DNA from: Lycium barbarum | Lineage: Eukaryota > Streptophyta > Magnoliopsida > Solanales > Solanaceae | Direction: 5' to 3' | Length of the DNA: 64,000 nt | Assembly (NCBI RefSeq): GCF_019175385.1 | Contig: NC_083338.1 | Location: forward strand, 64,264,884-64,328,883 | In this document: positions 1 through 10,652 of the stretch, piece by piece | Layout: each line of letters opens with the position of its first letter | How positions within the stretch are numbered: the first letter of the stretch is position 1 | Notes under the pieces: model-generated | Database searches by the model: none | Seen by the model: the letters and a program-made list of their open reading frames with translations, nothing else | What the model was told of the DNA's origin: nothing | Program-made: the position numbers and the translations under genes

Positions 1-1466
1 TTTACCATTTGTAAGCCATAATTACCAAAGTCTCAATCTAATGCAAATTTGGCTACCGAAATTTCGGCAGCACTTCCACTATACATATAGCACCCCGAGA
101 ATTCAACTCGGCTATAATTCATCAACAATAACCCAAACAACAACATCAATATCATCAATGAACATTAAAAGCACAAATATCTTCCAACTAGCAATTTTTC
201 TCACAAGTTAACATAATCATCAATTCAACCCAAATTTTCGAATTAACATCATGATCTCACATCCATTATCATTCAAGATCATCACCACATAAATCTAAAG
301 ACATCTCATACCATTTCCCTTAGGATATACACTTGATATACATGATATACACTTTTCCGCCAAAAGCATAACTTATGCAAAACATCAAATCTTTGGCATA
401 TAATTTCATAACAAGTTTCCAACTTCCAAATTCATCAATGATCATCATAATTCACAACCAAACACTTCATTTTCTTAATGTCGGAAAATCATACTAAAAC
501 GACATAAGTGTTCACATTCCAATTCAACACAAACTTATATCATTCTAGCTTCATTCACATTAGAAACATCACAATACCAACACTCCAACACATTACACAA
601 CTTGATTCATATTTATTCCAAGACCATTACACCACACGACCATATGCTCATTTTGCAACATCAACTAAATTCATCCAACTTTCAATTCCCATATGCATTT
701 CATTACAATCATGACTAGATTATAACATAAATTCAACACATAGAGGCTATATAAGTAGTATATACCCACGGCCACACACTCACACACACACCCACTTTGC
801 AAACTTCTATTTCTTCATACAATCAACACATTTCCATAAACTACAACACAATCAAAACTTCATAACACAAATAAAAGGTAGAAATTCTTACCTTTTCTTC
901 AAGTTTTCTTCACTTGGACTTGTGTTCACTTTGATGAAATAAGACCTTCTTTCTCCAACCCAACTACACCAAGTTAATAAGGGTACTAAACTTAGTAGAA
1001 ATTCACCAAAATAAAAAATTTAGGAACAAGATTTTGGATGGTCAAATTTTTTCCTCCAAGCCGAGAGCACCCCTATCTCTTGCTCTTGTTCTTGCTTGCT
1101 ATTCTAAGTCATCTAATAGATAAAGATGACTATATATAATAATACCCCCTTATAATAATTTAGCACATGGAAATTTAATACACTTGGTGGGCTTGGGCCT
1201 CACTTTGGCCGGCCACACCTTAATAAAATGGGCCTCATTTTTGCTTCACATTTTTCAAGCCCAACAAGGTGTGGATCGTATTTTGTAATTCCCGAAACTA
1301 ATTTCCAAAATTCCAAAATTACCCTTAGCCTTGTCCCACGCTTTCATGATTCTATGCTTTCATGCATAACTCCTATGTTCAACAAAATATCAAATTTGAC
1401 CTTATATCTCAAAAATCCAATATTATCAAATTTTTTTCCAAACGTGTGAAAACACGGGATATAACA
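1..1466 (-). mobile_element. Element A, 3' LTR (partial, cut by window edge)
   Basis: The stretch matches 8190-9654 almost base for base (roughly twenty differences seen by eye), so it is the second LTR of the same minus-sense element. Read on the minus strand it begins TGTTATATCCCG at 1466, directly after a purine tract, and runs off the left edge; about half of the ~3.0-kb LTR is present. It holds a TATA box (1131-1138) and a consensus splice donor (minus strand, 887-894). The high LTR similarity implies a fairly recent insertion. Confidence 0.93.
1131..1138 (-). promoter_or_regulatory. TATA box of element A 3' LTR
   Basis: TATATATA about 330 bp into the LTR in element sense. The same box at the same place occurs in the 5' LTR copy (9320-9327). 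Transcription should start about 30 bp further left; the predicted leader donor AAG|GTAAG lies about 240 bp downstream of the box. Confidence 0.6.
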
Positions 1467-1501
1467 TCCTCCCCCCCTTTAGAACATTCGTCCTCGAATG
1501 T
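1467..1501 (-). other. Polypurine tract and adjacent stem-loop of element A
   Basis: On the minus strand a purine run with eight G (1467-1481) abuts the LTR start and is the expected primer for plus-strand DNA synthesis. Immediately upstream is an inverted repeat, ACATTCG and CGAATGT around a 4-base loop (1484-1501), seen at the same place in elements B, E, J and M. Confidence 0.85.
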
Positions 1502-1547
1502 AAAATTAACCTTATGGGGTTTGAAAACTCTTTGGGGGAGTTTATGT

Positions 1548-4298
1548 TTATACACAACATATACAACATGCGATTGATATTGAAATGAAATTAAGCAGGG
1601 ATTTGAGGTTACCTGTGGCCATAGGGAACAGATGAGGGTATTTCTTCCTCATTTCTTCCCAGGTCATCTCCTCCCGGTTATCATTCCGCCACAGTACCTT
1701 AACGGAGGCCACATCTTTGTTCCGGAGCCTCCTGACCTGACGATCCAAAATAGATACGGGCTGCTCCTCGTACGATAACTGCTCCGTCACCTGAATATCA
1801 TCAGCAGGGAATACTCTGGAAGGGTCACCGACGCATTTACGAAGCATAGAGACATGAAATACCGGGTGTACCGCTTCCAAATCAGATGGCAAATCTAGCT
1901 CATAGGCGACATTTCCAGTTTTTCGAACAATCTGATAAGGCCCAATATAACGCGGACTGAGCTTACCCTTTCTGCCGAACCGCATCACGCCTTTCATAGG
2001 CGATACCTTCAGGAATACCCAATCGCCTACCTGAAACTCCAACGGTCGACGCCGTTTATCCGCGTATGACTTCTGTCGACTCTGGGCTGCCAACAGTCGC
2101 TCCCGAATAAATTTTACCTTGTCCACGGCCTGCTGGACCATATCTGGGCCAATCAACTCTGACTCGCCAATATCAAACCAGCCAATCGGCGATCTGCATT
2201 TCCTGCCATATAGAGCCTCGTACGGAGCCATCTGGATGCTGGAATGGTAACTGTTATTATATGCAAACTCAATCAATGGCAAGTGATCATCCCAGCTGCC
2301 TCTGAAATCAATAACGCAGGCCCGCAACATATCCCCCAGCGTCTGTATAGTGCGCTCGGCCTGCCCGTCGCTCTGAGGATGAAATGCGGTGCTCAGACTC
2401 ACCTGAGTCCCTAGTCCCTCCTGAAAGGATCTCCAGAAATGCGCCGTAAACTGGGCGCCTCTGTCTAAAATAATAGATATAGGAACTCCGTGAAGCTTCA
2501 CAATCTCCTTAATATAGAGCCTGGCATAATCCTCGGCGGAATAGGTAGTCCTGACGGGAAGAAAATGGGCTGATTTCGTCAGCCTATCAACAACGACCCA
2601 GATGGAATCATACTTCCGTGGAGTGCGAGGCAAACCTGTAATGAAGTCCATATTAATAACCTCCCACTTCCAAGTCGGGATTTCCATCTCCTGCAACAGT
2701 CCACCCGGCTTCTGATGCTCAATCTTGACCTGCTGACAATTAGGGCATTGGGCGACGAACTCTGCAATATCCCGCTTCATGCCGTCCCACCAGTATAAGC
2801 ATCGGAGATCATGGTACATCTTCGTAGACCCAGGATGGAACGAATAGCGAGCATAATGTGCCTCGCTCATAACCTGCTGCCGAAGGCCTGCAATATCCGG
2901 TACACACAACCTGCCTTTGTATAACATAGTGCCGTCCGGTGAAAACTCGAACGGAGTCCTCTCCTTATCATAGGCTGTGTCCCTGTACCGAACTAAGATA
3001 GGATCCTCGAACTGATGCCGCTTAATATCGTCCCTGAGGGATGACTCAGAAACCCCTCGAACAGAAATCCGTGTATCTCCAGAATCGGCCAGACGAACCC
3101 CGAGACTAGCCAACTGCTGAATATCACGGGCTATCTCTCTCCTGTCTGGCTGTAAATCGGCCAAACTGCCCATAGACTTCCGACTGAGCGCATCGGCAAC
3201 AACATTAGCCTTACCAGGATGATACAGAATATCCACGTCATCTTTCAGAAGCTCCAGCCACCTCCGCTGTCGCAAATTAAGCTCTCTTTGCCTGAAAATA
3301 TACTGGAGACTCTTATGATCAGTATAGATATCCACATGAACGCCATATAAATAGTGTCTCCATATCTTCAGAGCATGAATTACCGCTGCGAGCTCCAGAT
3401 CGTGGGTAGGATAATTCTTCTCATGCTTTTTGAGCTGCCGGGAAGCATACGCTATAACTCTGCCATGCTGCATCAATACACAGCCCAACCCCATGACAGA
3501 AGCGTCACAATAAATAACATACCCGTCCGGTCCCTCTGGAAGAGTCAGAACTGGGGCTGTAGTCAGCTTCTCCTTCAGCAACTGGAAGCTCCGTTCACAA
3601 GCGTCAGACCACAGGAACTTAGCTCCCTTCTGAGTCAGCCTTGTCAAAGGCGCTGAAATCGAAGCAAACTTCTCCACAAATCTCCTGTAATAGCCTGCTA
3701 ACCCCAGGAAACTGCGTACCTCTGTGGGCGTCATAGGTCTGGGCCAATTCTTCACGGCCTCAATCTTCTGTGTGTCCACCCGGACACCATCAGCTGCAAT
3801 AACATGCCCCAAGAAAGCCACTGAAGACAGCCAGAATTCACACTTAGAAAATTTCGCATATAATTTCTGATGTCGGAGTACCCCTAATACCGATCTCAGA
3901 TGATCTGCGTGCTCCGCCTCAGACCGAGAATAAACCAGGATGTCATCAATGAATACAATTACAAACATATCCAAGAATGGCCTGAATACCCGGTTCATCA
4001 AATCCATGAATACTGCGGGGGCATTAGTAAGCCCAAAAGACATAACCCTAAACTCATAATGCCCATATCGGGTCCGGAAAGCTATCTTAGGGATATCGGC
4101 CTCTCGTACTCGCACCTGGTGGTAACCGGATCGAAGATCTATCTTCGAAAAACACTTAGCGCCCTGCAGCTGATCAAACAAATCATCAATCCTGGGGAGG
4201 GGGTATTTATTCTTTATAGTTACCTTATTCAGCTGCCGATAATCAATACACATACGCAGCGACCCGTCTTTCTTACGCACAAATAATACCGGGGCTCC
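1548..4298 (-). pseudogene. pol: Element A pol: RT, RNase H, integrase, chromodomain
   Basis: Open for 910 codons from 4280 to the stop at 1548. Residue numbers are from the Met at 4280. Reverse transcriptase: first catalytic Asp 48 in KIDLRSGY and FIDD at 110-113. RNase H: D259, E296 and D320. Integrase: zinc module H475, H482, C512, C515; catalytic D545, D606, E642; GPY motif at 780-782. A chromodomain-like tail follows at about 842-885, as in Tekay/Del chromoviruses. The reading frame is the same as the upstream gag-protease part but is cut from it by a TAG at 4299-4301, in a segment where relatives have a conserved Trp. The chromodomain is about two or three residues short compared with the J and M copies. 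All catalytic residues of RT and integrase are present, so decay is recent; the protein cannot be made whole because of the stop. Confidence 0.93.
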
Positions 4299-6465
4299 CT
4301 AAGGCGAAGTACTGGGTCTGATGAAGCCCTTATCCAACAAATCTTTCAGCTGCTCCTTCAACTCCTTTAACTCTGCAGGCGCCATTCTATACGGAGGAAT
4401 AGAGATAGGCTGAGTGTCTGGGAGTAAGTCAATAGAGAAGTCTATCTCCCGCTCTGGAGGAAGACCTGGAAGCTCGTCGGGAAAAACATCTGGAAACTCA
4501 TTAATCACGGGGACTGACTGAAGTGTCGGCGTCTCGGCGTCCAAGTCTTGCACCCGAACCAGATGATAGATATAACCCTTTCTGATCATTTTCTTTGCCT
4601 TAAGGTATGAAATAAACTTACCTTTCGGCGATGCTGTATTACCAGCCCAATTTATAACTGGCTCCCCGGGAAACTGGAAGCGAACCACCTTATTCTGGCA
4701 GTCAACATTAGCATAACAGGAAGCTAGCCAGTCCATACCCATAATAACATCAAATTCAGTCATATCTAACTCTACCAGATCTGCCTTAGTGTCACGGTCA
4801 CAAACGATCACAGAACAGTCTTTATAAACCTGTTTCGCTACAATAAAGTCCCCTATCGGTGTGGCTACCTCAAATGGCTCTATAGGTTCAGACATAATAC
4901 CAATTTTACCTGCAACAACAGGTGAAATATATGATAAAGTCCAACCTGGATCAATTAATGCATACACAGACCGAGAGAAGACCAATAAAGTACCTGTAAC
5001 GACATTAGGAGATGCCTCCTGATCCTGGCGGCTGGCCAAAGCATAAATGCGGTTCGAAGGACCGCTAATACCAGAAGCTCCACCACGACCTCTGCCGCGA
5101 CCTGCTGGTGCTGGAAAACCCTGCCCCGTAGGGCGCATAGCCACTGACGACGATGAAGACCCAGCGGCTGATCCGGTAGGCTGCGCTGCACCACCCGAAC
5201 TACCCTTATACGGGCAATCTCTCACAGAATGGCCCTGACGGCCACAAGAAAAGCATGCACCGGTGGCTCTGTAGCACTCTCCCGTATGGTATCTGCCGCA
5301 AAAAGAACACTGAACCCTGGGTGGCCTCATCTGACTAGAACCCCTATCTGTCCGCGAACCTGAAGCCCTGGAGCTCTGGCCTACTCCTGAATACCCTGGG
5401 CTATCGAACCTGCGACCTGTAGGCTGGGGAGGCGCGCTCTGCGCTGGCTGAGATGAAAATCTGCTAGGCTGCTGTGGCTGTTGGGGCTGTCTGCCCCGAA
5501 AATCTCCAGATGACCTGGCCCTCTTGGGCTGTCTCCGATCCTGGCCCCTGTCAGGCTGGTGTCCTCGTCTGCCCCGATCCTCCATACCCTGGGCATGGGC
5601 CTGGATACGGGCAATGTCCATACCGGGCTGAGCAGCCAACACTAAGCAGCTATCAACAAAATACCGATCCAGCCCCATAATATATCTGTGCATCCGGTCC
5701 GCCATAGTAGCCACCCCAGTAGGTGCATATCGGGCCAAGGAATCAAACTCCAAACTGTAGTCCCGGATACTGCGACCCTTCTGCCTCAATAATAAGAATC
5801 TATCAGATCTGGCTCGTCGCAACTCTGGGGTAGCAAATGTCCAAGAAATGCCTGAGAAAAATCGCCCCAAACTGCTGGAGGAGCGCCGTCCCCGCTGGAT
5901 AGCCCCCATGACTCGTACCAGTTTGCCGCCACATCATATAACCGGTACGAAGCTAACGCGACTGACTCTGTCTCGGAAGCATTAATCAAATCTAGAGTGC
6001 GTCGCATCTTCCTGATAAACTCCTCAGGATCCTCCTCGGGCTTTGTCCCGAAGAACTCTGGGGGTTACAAGTCAAAAACTCACGGGCTCTCGAACTATCA
6101 CGCCTGACTGCCCGGTCACCTCCCAGTCCATACCCTTGAACCTGCCCTGCCACAAGTCTCGTCAGCAACTGGACTGCCTCCCTCATAGACTGATCCTCAG
6201 TGCCTGGCCGTGGAGCTGGAGGCTCAGGTACTGGAACTGCGGGAGCTGGCGGTGGAGCCGCCCCCCGATCTGCGGCTGCGGCCGCCCCAATCTCCTCCAC
6301 GAGTGGCGGTGTAGACAAACCCTCTGTCTGGGGCAAAGTCCCCGGAGCAATATGTGCCTGGGCCCTGGTAATCCTCTGGACCCGGCTAGTCTCTCCCAAG
6401 GCTGCTGACTTGGCCTTTTGGGCCGCTGTTGCCTTTTTTGGAGGCATATCTGCAAACATAGCCAC
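4299..6465 (-). pseudogene. gag: Element A gag and protease, twice frameshifted
   Basis: The start at 6465 or the inner MPPKK start at 6447 opens a basic, then Pro/Ala-rich N-terminus. The capsid-like core follows in a second frame (5786-6007) and the rest in a third (4299-5909). The switches fall in G runs at 6060-6064 and 5827-5830, each apparently one base short. In the last frame, numbered from 5909, there is a zinc knuckle C219, C222, H227, C232 (CX2CX4HX4C), a preceding Cys/His cluster (C201, C204, H208, C212), and the aspartic protease site with catalytic D320 in IDPGW, followed by the usual GMDWL segment. Trp at that position is unusual. Gag would package genomic RNA and protease would cut the polyprotein. 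The MPPKK start lies two bases after a predicted splice acceptor. Confidence 0.9.
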
Positions 6466-6473
6466 TCGTTAGG
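6449..6473 (-). promoter_or_regulatory. Predicted leader splice acceptor, element A
   Basis: Minus strand reads CCTAAC (branch-like, about 6468-6473), then TTTGCAG ending at 6450, and two bases later the MPPKK start codon (6447-6445). Paired with the AAG|GTAAG donor at 9085-9078 it would remove about 2.6 kb including U5 and PBS. Inferred from consensus only. Confidence 0.45.
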
Positions 6474-6565
6474 AAGGGGTCATCCTGATAACACAGCTCT
6501 ATCGCACGATCTAAGACAGAAAGAAGGGTAGTATCCTAAATGCCCTGTAGCCTCCTGTTTATAGG

Positions 6566-6581
6566 TGTGGTGCACAACACA
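6566..6581 (-). other. Near-palindromic leader element, element A
   Basis: Centred on GTGCAC, with one mismatched pair, between PBS and gag. The element B leader has the perfect 14-base version. Possible RNA dimerisation loop. Confidence 0.35.
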
Positions 6582-6632
6582 CCGATAAACAAGACTCTAC
6601 TAGACACGGTCTGTGGACATTCCGAGGACGAA

Positions 6633-6646
6633 CCGCTCTGATACCA
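6633..6646 (-). other. Primer binding site of element A (initiator tRNA-Met)
   Basis: Minus strand TGGTATCAGAGCGG, complementary to the 3' end of plant initiator tRNA-Met, four bases inside the 5' LTR end at 6651. Confidence 0.93.
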
Positions 6647-6681
6647 CTTTTGTCACGACCCAACCCCGTGGGCCGCGACCA

Positions 6682-7112
6682 GTGCCCGAGCTGGGCACCT
6701 ATACGTACCCGATACCCCAAATTAGCATATTAACAGAATAATAATATAATAATAATATTAGTGGTCGCTACAGAATTTAGCAGAAAAGCAGACTTGGCAC
6801 ACATAGGCCGATAAGGCCATCACAGAACAGAATATCCCAAACATATGTACAGAACCCACACAGATGTATCCACAGACCTCTACAGAACATATCATAATCA
6901 TAAGACGGGACAGGGCCCCGTCATACCCTGAACAAAGTACATATCCAGATATCAGTGACAGAGTGTACCAAAAGATGGGCTCTGTAGAAGAGAGCGCCCC
7001 AAATAGCAGAAATAGGATCCTAAACGTGTGGATCAGCGAACCTGTCGTCAGTACCTGCGCGGCATGAAAACGCAGCCCCCGAAGAAAGGGGGTCAGTACG
7101 AAATATGTACTG
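6682..7112 (-). other. LTR hairpin module, element A copy
   Basis: In element sense: CAGTAC/GTACTG, CCCCC/GGGGG, CTGCG/CGCAG, GCTCT/AGAGC, GACGGG/CCCGTC, and near the LTR end GTGCCC/GGGCAC (6682-6698). Related chains with changed but still pairing stems occur in the other LTR families of the window. Confidence 0.6.
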
Positions 7113-9077
7113 AATATGTAAAGCGGAATCACAGAAGTCAAATCATAATGGTTACAGAAAATGAGTACAGAATCCAGAGTGTCAAATGCATATTTCCAAA
7201 ACAGACAGAATGCGTACAGAAACATATGTCATATCATATCATATCCGGTCCCTGACACGGAACTCGGCAGACAGAATGTGGCCACCCTCCCGACGCTGGT
7301 GCCACTATACAGAGGAATCAGAAAAAGGGGCGTGGCCCCGTATCATATAATGTCATATCAAAATGGCCATAACAGATCAGATCAGAATAGGCGGACATGG
7401 CACATCATACTCCACAGACCCATGTACGCGTATACCTGCCCCCTCACATCGGGACGCGGCGAACAATGCAGAGAATTACGCTTGACAACATATCCTGGCC
7501 CGGGCTCAGTGTGGGAAACATTGGGACATCCACGAATGGAGTAGTGAGAGACTAATGCAATTTAAAAATATAATAAATGTTTTCAAAGACTCGATGAAGC
7601 GTATCAAAGACAAACAAATCCAATGGGGTCGGACGGAATCATAATAAATGTATTTCGGATATCATAATAAATTACAGAAGTATAACTTTCCCGAAGTCAT
7701 TCCGAGTGTCAAAATAATTTATAATATTTAACAGAATATTTAAAATAATATTCGTTAACCGATTAGTAGGGTAATTAAAACATTTCTTTCAAAAATCGCT
7801 TAAAAAGGAAGCTTTAACACATTAGGGGCAAAAACGTAAATAGTGGGCTCGCCTCAGAACAAATAAGGTGGCGGGCTCAAATTGTGCCCTCTAAACATAT
7901 AATATCATCTACGAAGGTTATACAGACATTCTATGACTTTCTGAGTAACTTAGAGCACAATTGCATAATTTCAGAAAAAGCGTATCAAAATGGTTCAATT
8001 CTACTGAAGGAAAAACTGAAATTTTGTCTTGCGGATTCCGAGGGCCACGAGGTCCTTCGAGGCCCGGATCCGACCATAACTCACTAAGGGCATGCCAAGG
8101 GAAGTAATAGGGTTGCTTTACATACCTTTCACGCTCCTAACGCCTTCCCAAAGTCACCTCCCGTTTCGTCGAAAAACTGCAAATGGTCAAGTTTAGCATT
8201 TGTAAGCCATAATTACCAAAGTCTCAATCTAATGCAAATTTGGCTACCGAAATTTTGGCAGCACTTCCCCTATACATATAGCACCCCGAGAATTCAACTC
8301 GGCTATAATTCATCAACAACAACCCAAACAACAACATCAATATCATCAATGAACATTAAAAGCACAAATATCCTCCAACTAGCAATTTTTCTCACAAGTT
8401 AACATAATCATCAATTCAACCCAAATTTTCGAATTAACATCATGATCTCACATCCATTATCATTCAAGATCATCACCACATAAATCTAAAGACATCTCAT
8501 ACCATTTCCCTTAGGATATACACTTGATATACATGATATACACTTTTCCGCCAAAAGCATAACTTATGCAAAACATCAAATCTTTGGCATATAATTTCAT
8601 AACAAGTTTCCAACTTCCAAAATCATCAATGATCATCATAATTCACAACCAAACACTTCATTTGGTTAATGTCGGAAAATCATACTAAAACGACATAAGT
8701 GTTCACATTCCAATTCAACACAAACTTATATCATTCTAGCTTCATTCACATTAGAAACATCACAATACCAACACTCCAACACATTACACAACTTGATTCA
8801 TATTTATTCCAAGACCATTACACCACACGGCCATATGCTCATTTTGCAACATCAACTAAATTCATCCAACTTTCAATTCCCATATGCATTTCATTACAAT
8901 CATGACTAGATTATAACATAAATTCAACACATAGAGGCTATATAAGTAGTATATACCCACGGCCACACACTCACACACACACCCACTTTGCAAACTTCTA
9001 TTTCTTCATACAATCAACACATTTCCATAAACTACAACACAATCAAAACTTCATAACACAAATTAAAGGTAGAAATT

Positions 9078-9085
9078 CTTACCTT
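9078..9085 (-). promoter_or_regulatory. Predicted leader splice donor, element A 5' LTR
   Basis: AAG|GTAAG on the minus strand, about 235 bp downstream of the TATA box; a strong plant 5' splice site. The same site recurs in the other LTR families here. Confidence 0.5.
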
Positions 9086-9319
9086 TTCTTCAAGTTTTCT
9101 TCACTTGGACTTGTGTTCACTTTGATGAAATAAGACCTTCTTTCTCCAACCCAACTACACCAAGTTAATAAGGGTACTAAACTTAGTAGAAATTCACCAA
9201 AAGAAAAATTTAGGAACAAGATTTTGGATGGTCAAATTTTTCCTCCAAGCCGAGAGCACCCCTATCTCTTGCTCTTGTTCTTGCTTGCTATTCTAAGTCA
9301 TCTAATAGATAAAGATGAC

Positions 9320-9327
9320 TATATATA
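9320..9327 (-). promoter_or_regulatory. TATA box of element A 5' LTR
   Basis: TATATATA at 327 bp from the LTR start in element sense; expected Pol II promoter for the genomic and gag-pol RNA. Confidence 0.65.
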
Positions 9328-9747
9328 ATAATACCCCCTTATAATAATTTAGCACATGGAAATTTAATACACTTGGTGGGCTTGGGCCTCACTTTGGCCG
9401 GCCACACCTTAAGAAAATGGGCCTCATTTTTGCTTCACATTTTTCAAGCCCAACAAGGTGTGGATCGTATTTTGTAATTCCTGAAACTAATTTCAAAATT
9501 CCAAAATTACCCTTAGCCTCGACCCACGCTTTCATGATTCTATTCTTTCACGCATAACTCCTATGTTCAACAAAATATCAAATTTGACCTTATATCTCAA
9601 AAATCCAATATTATCAAATTTTTTTCCAAACGAGTGAAAACACGGGATATAACAGCTTAGACGCAAATCACACACATAACCGGACAATAACGACCCATGA
9701 CCCAGATGTATGTCTACAAGCCTCTAACAAACACAACAGAATCATAT

Positions 9748-9958
9748 GGCGAGACAGGGCCCCGCCGTACCCCCTGAATATACACATACATATATATAAC
9801 AGAAGAGTTTGTACCAAAATGTGGGCTCCAGAACGAGGGAGCACTCCAAAGCAGCAGAACAGATAGCCTAAGCTGTCGGGCCACTCACACGAACGTCTGT
9901 ACCTGCAGGCATGAAACGCAGCCCCCGAAGAAAGGGGATCAGTACGGAATATGTACTG
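9748..9958 (-). other. LTR hairpin module, element B first LTR
   Basis: CAGTAC/GTACTG, CCCCC/GGGG and CTGC/GCAG at 9903-9958, a GCTCC/GGAGC pair near 9812-9840, and the GGCGGGGCCC stem at 9748-9766. The distal stem is outside the window. Confidence 0.55.
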
Positions 9959-10230
9959 AGTATGTAAGGCATGGAATACAGAAAGCAAAAACATAACCGG
10001 AACAACGGTACAAAAAAGAAGTACATTAGTCAGAATACTAAGGTTCTTATCTTCCGAACGTAAACCATGCATACAGATGCCATATGTCAGAAAAGTACCG
10101 AAAATGAGTAAATCATCCAGAGCACCAGAATACTTACTTTTCAAATACAGATCATGCGTGCCGTTATCATATGTCATCATATACATATACACATAACCGA
10201 TCCATATATATATATATATATAGTATGACA

Positions 10231-10652
10231 GCGCCGAGTAACGTACGGCCCGATCCGCATATAACATGTTAGTGCCGAGGAACGTACGGCCCGATCCACA
10301 CACATATATATCCATATATATAACATATACTGCCGAGGAACGTTCGGCCCGATCCATATATATAACATATACTGCCGAGGAACGTTCGGCCCGATCCATA
10401 TATATAACATATACATAGCATATATTGCCGAGGAACGTTCGACCCGATCCATAAATATATTATATTGCTGCGGAACGTGCAGCCCAATCCATATACATAT
10501 ATCATACTACTGCGGAACGTGCAGCCCGATCCATACATATATTATACTGCTGCGGAACGTGCAGCCCGATCCATACTTATATTATACTGCTGCGGAACGT
10601 GCAGCCCGATCCATACTTATATTATACTGATGCGGAACGTGCAGCCTGATCC
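10231..10652 (-). repeat. Tandem hairpin minisatellite, LTR B1
   Basis: Ten units of about 40-55 bp, each with a core around GGAACGT followed by CCCGATCCAT and an AT spacer. In the left units the core is flanked by GCCGA/TCGGC, in the right units by GCTGC/GCAGC, so both arms change together. Seen again at 15977-16400 and, shortened, 19153-19300. Confidence 0.85.

Larger units (their letters stand above)
6651..9654 (-). mobile_element. Element A, complete 5' LTR (about 3.0 kb)
   Basis: Minus-sense LTR from TGTTATATCCCG (9654) to GGGTCGTGACA (6651), with TG/CA ends and the PBS four bases beyond. TATA box at 9320-9327. The hairpin module lies at 6682-7112, near the LTR 3' end. The right flank (GCTTA at 9655) resumes an element B LTR at the point matching 15406, so A inserted into B. 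Solo LTR L (55350-58675) belongs to the same family in the opposite orientation. Confidence 0.93.

Noticed and set aside
508..714. 68-codon ORF repeated at 8699-8905
   Set aside because: Both lie at the same place in the two LTRs of A; identity reflects LTR duplication, with no protein features.
6650..7545. Overlapping ORFs on both strands at the A LTR 3' end
   Set aside because: Open because of hairpin sequence that reads similarly on both strands; not conserved as proteins in other LTRs.
9668..10399. 243-codon minus-strand ORF with repeated MDRAERSS-type peptides
   Set aside because: It is a translation of the hairpin minisatellite and LTR module; the copy at 15213-18604 breaks it into shorter frames.
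10231..10652. Array considered as CRISPR-like
   Set aside because: Unequal units with AT-rich spacers inside a plant LTR and no cas genes; a minisatellite.
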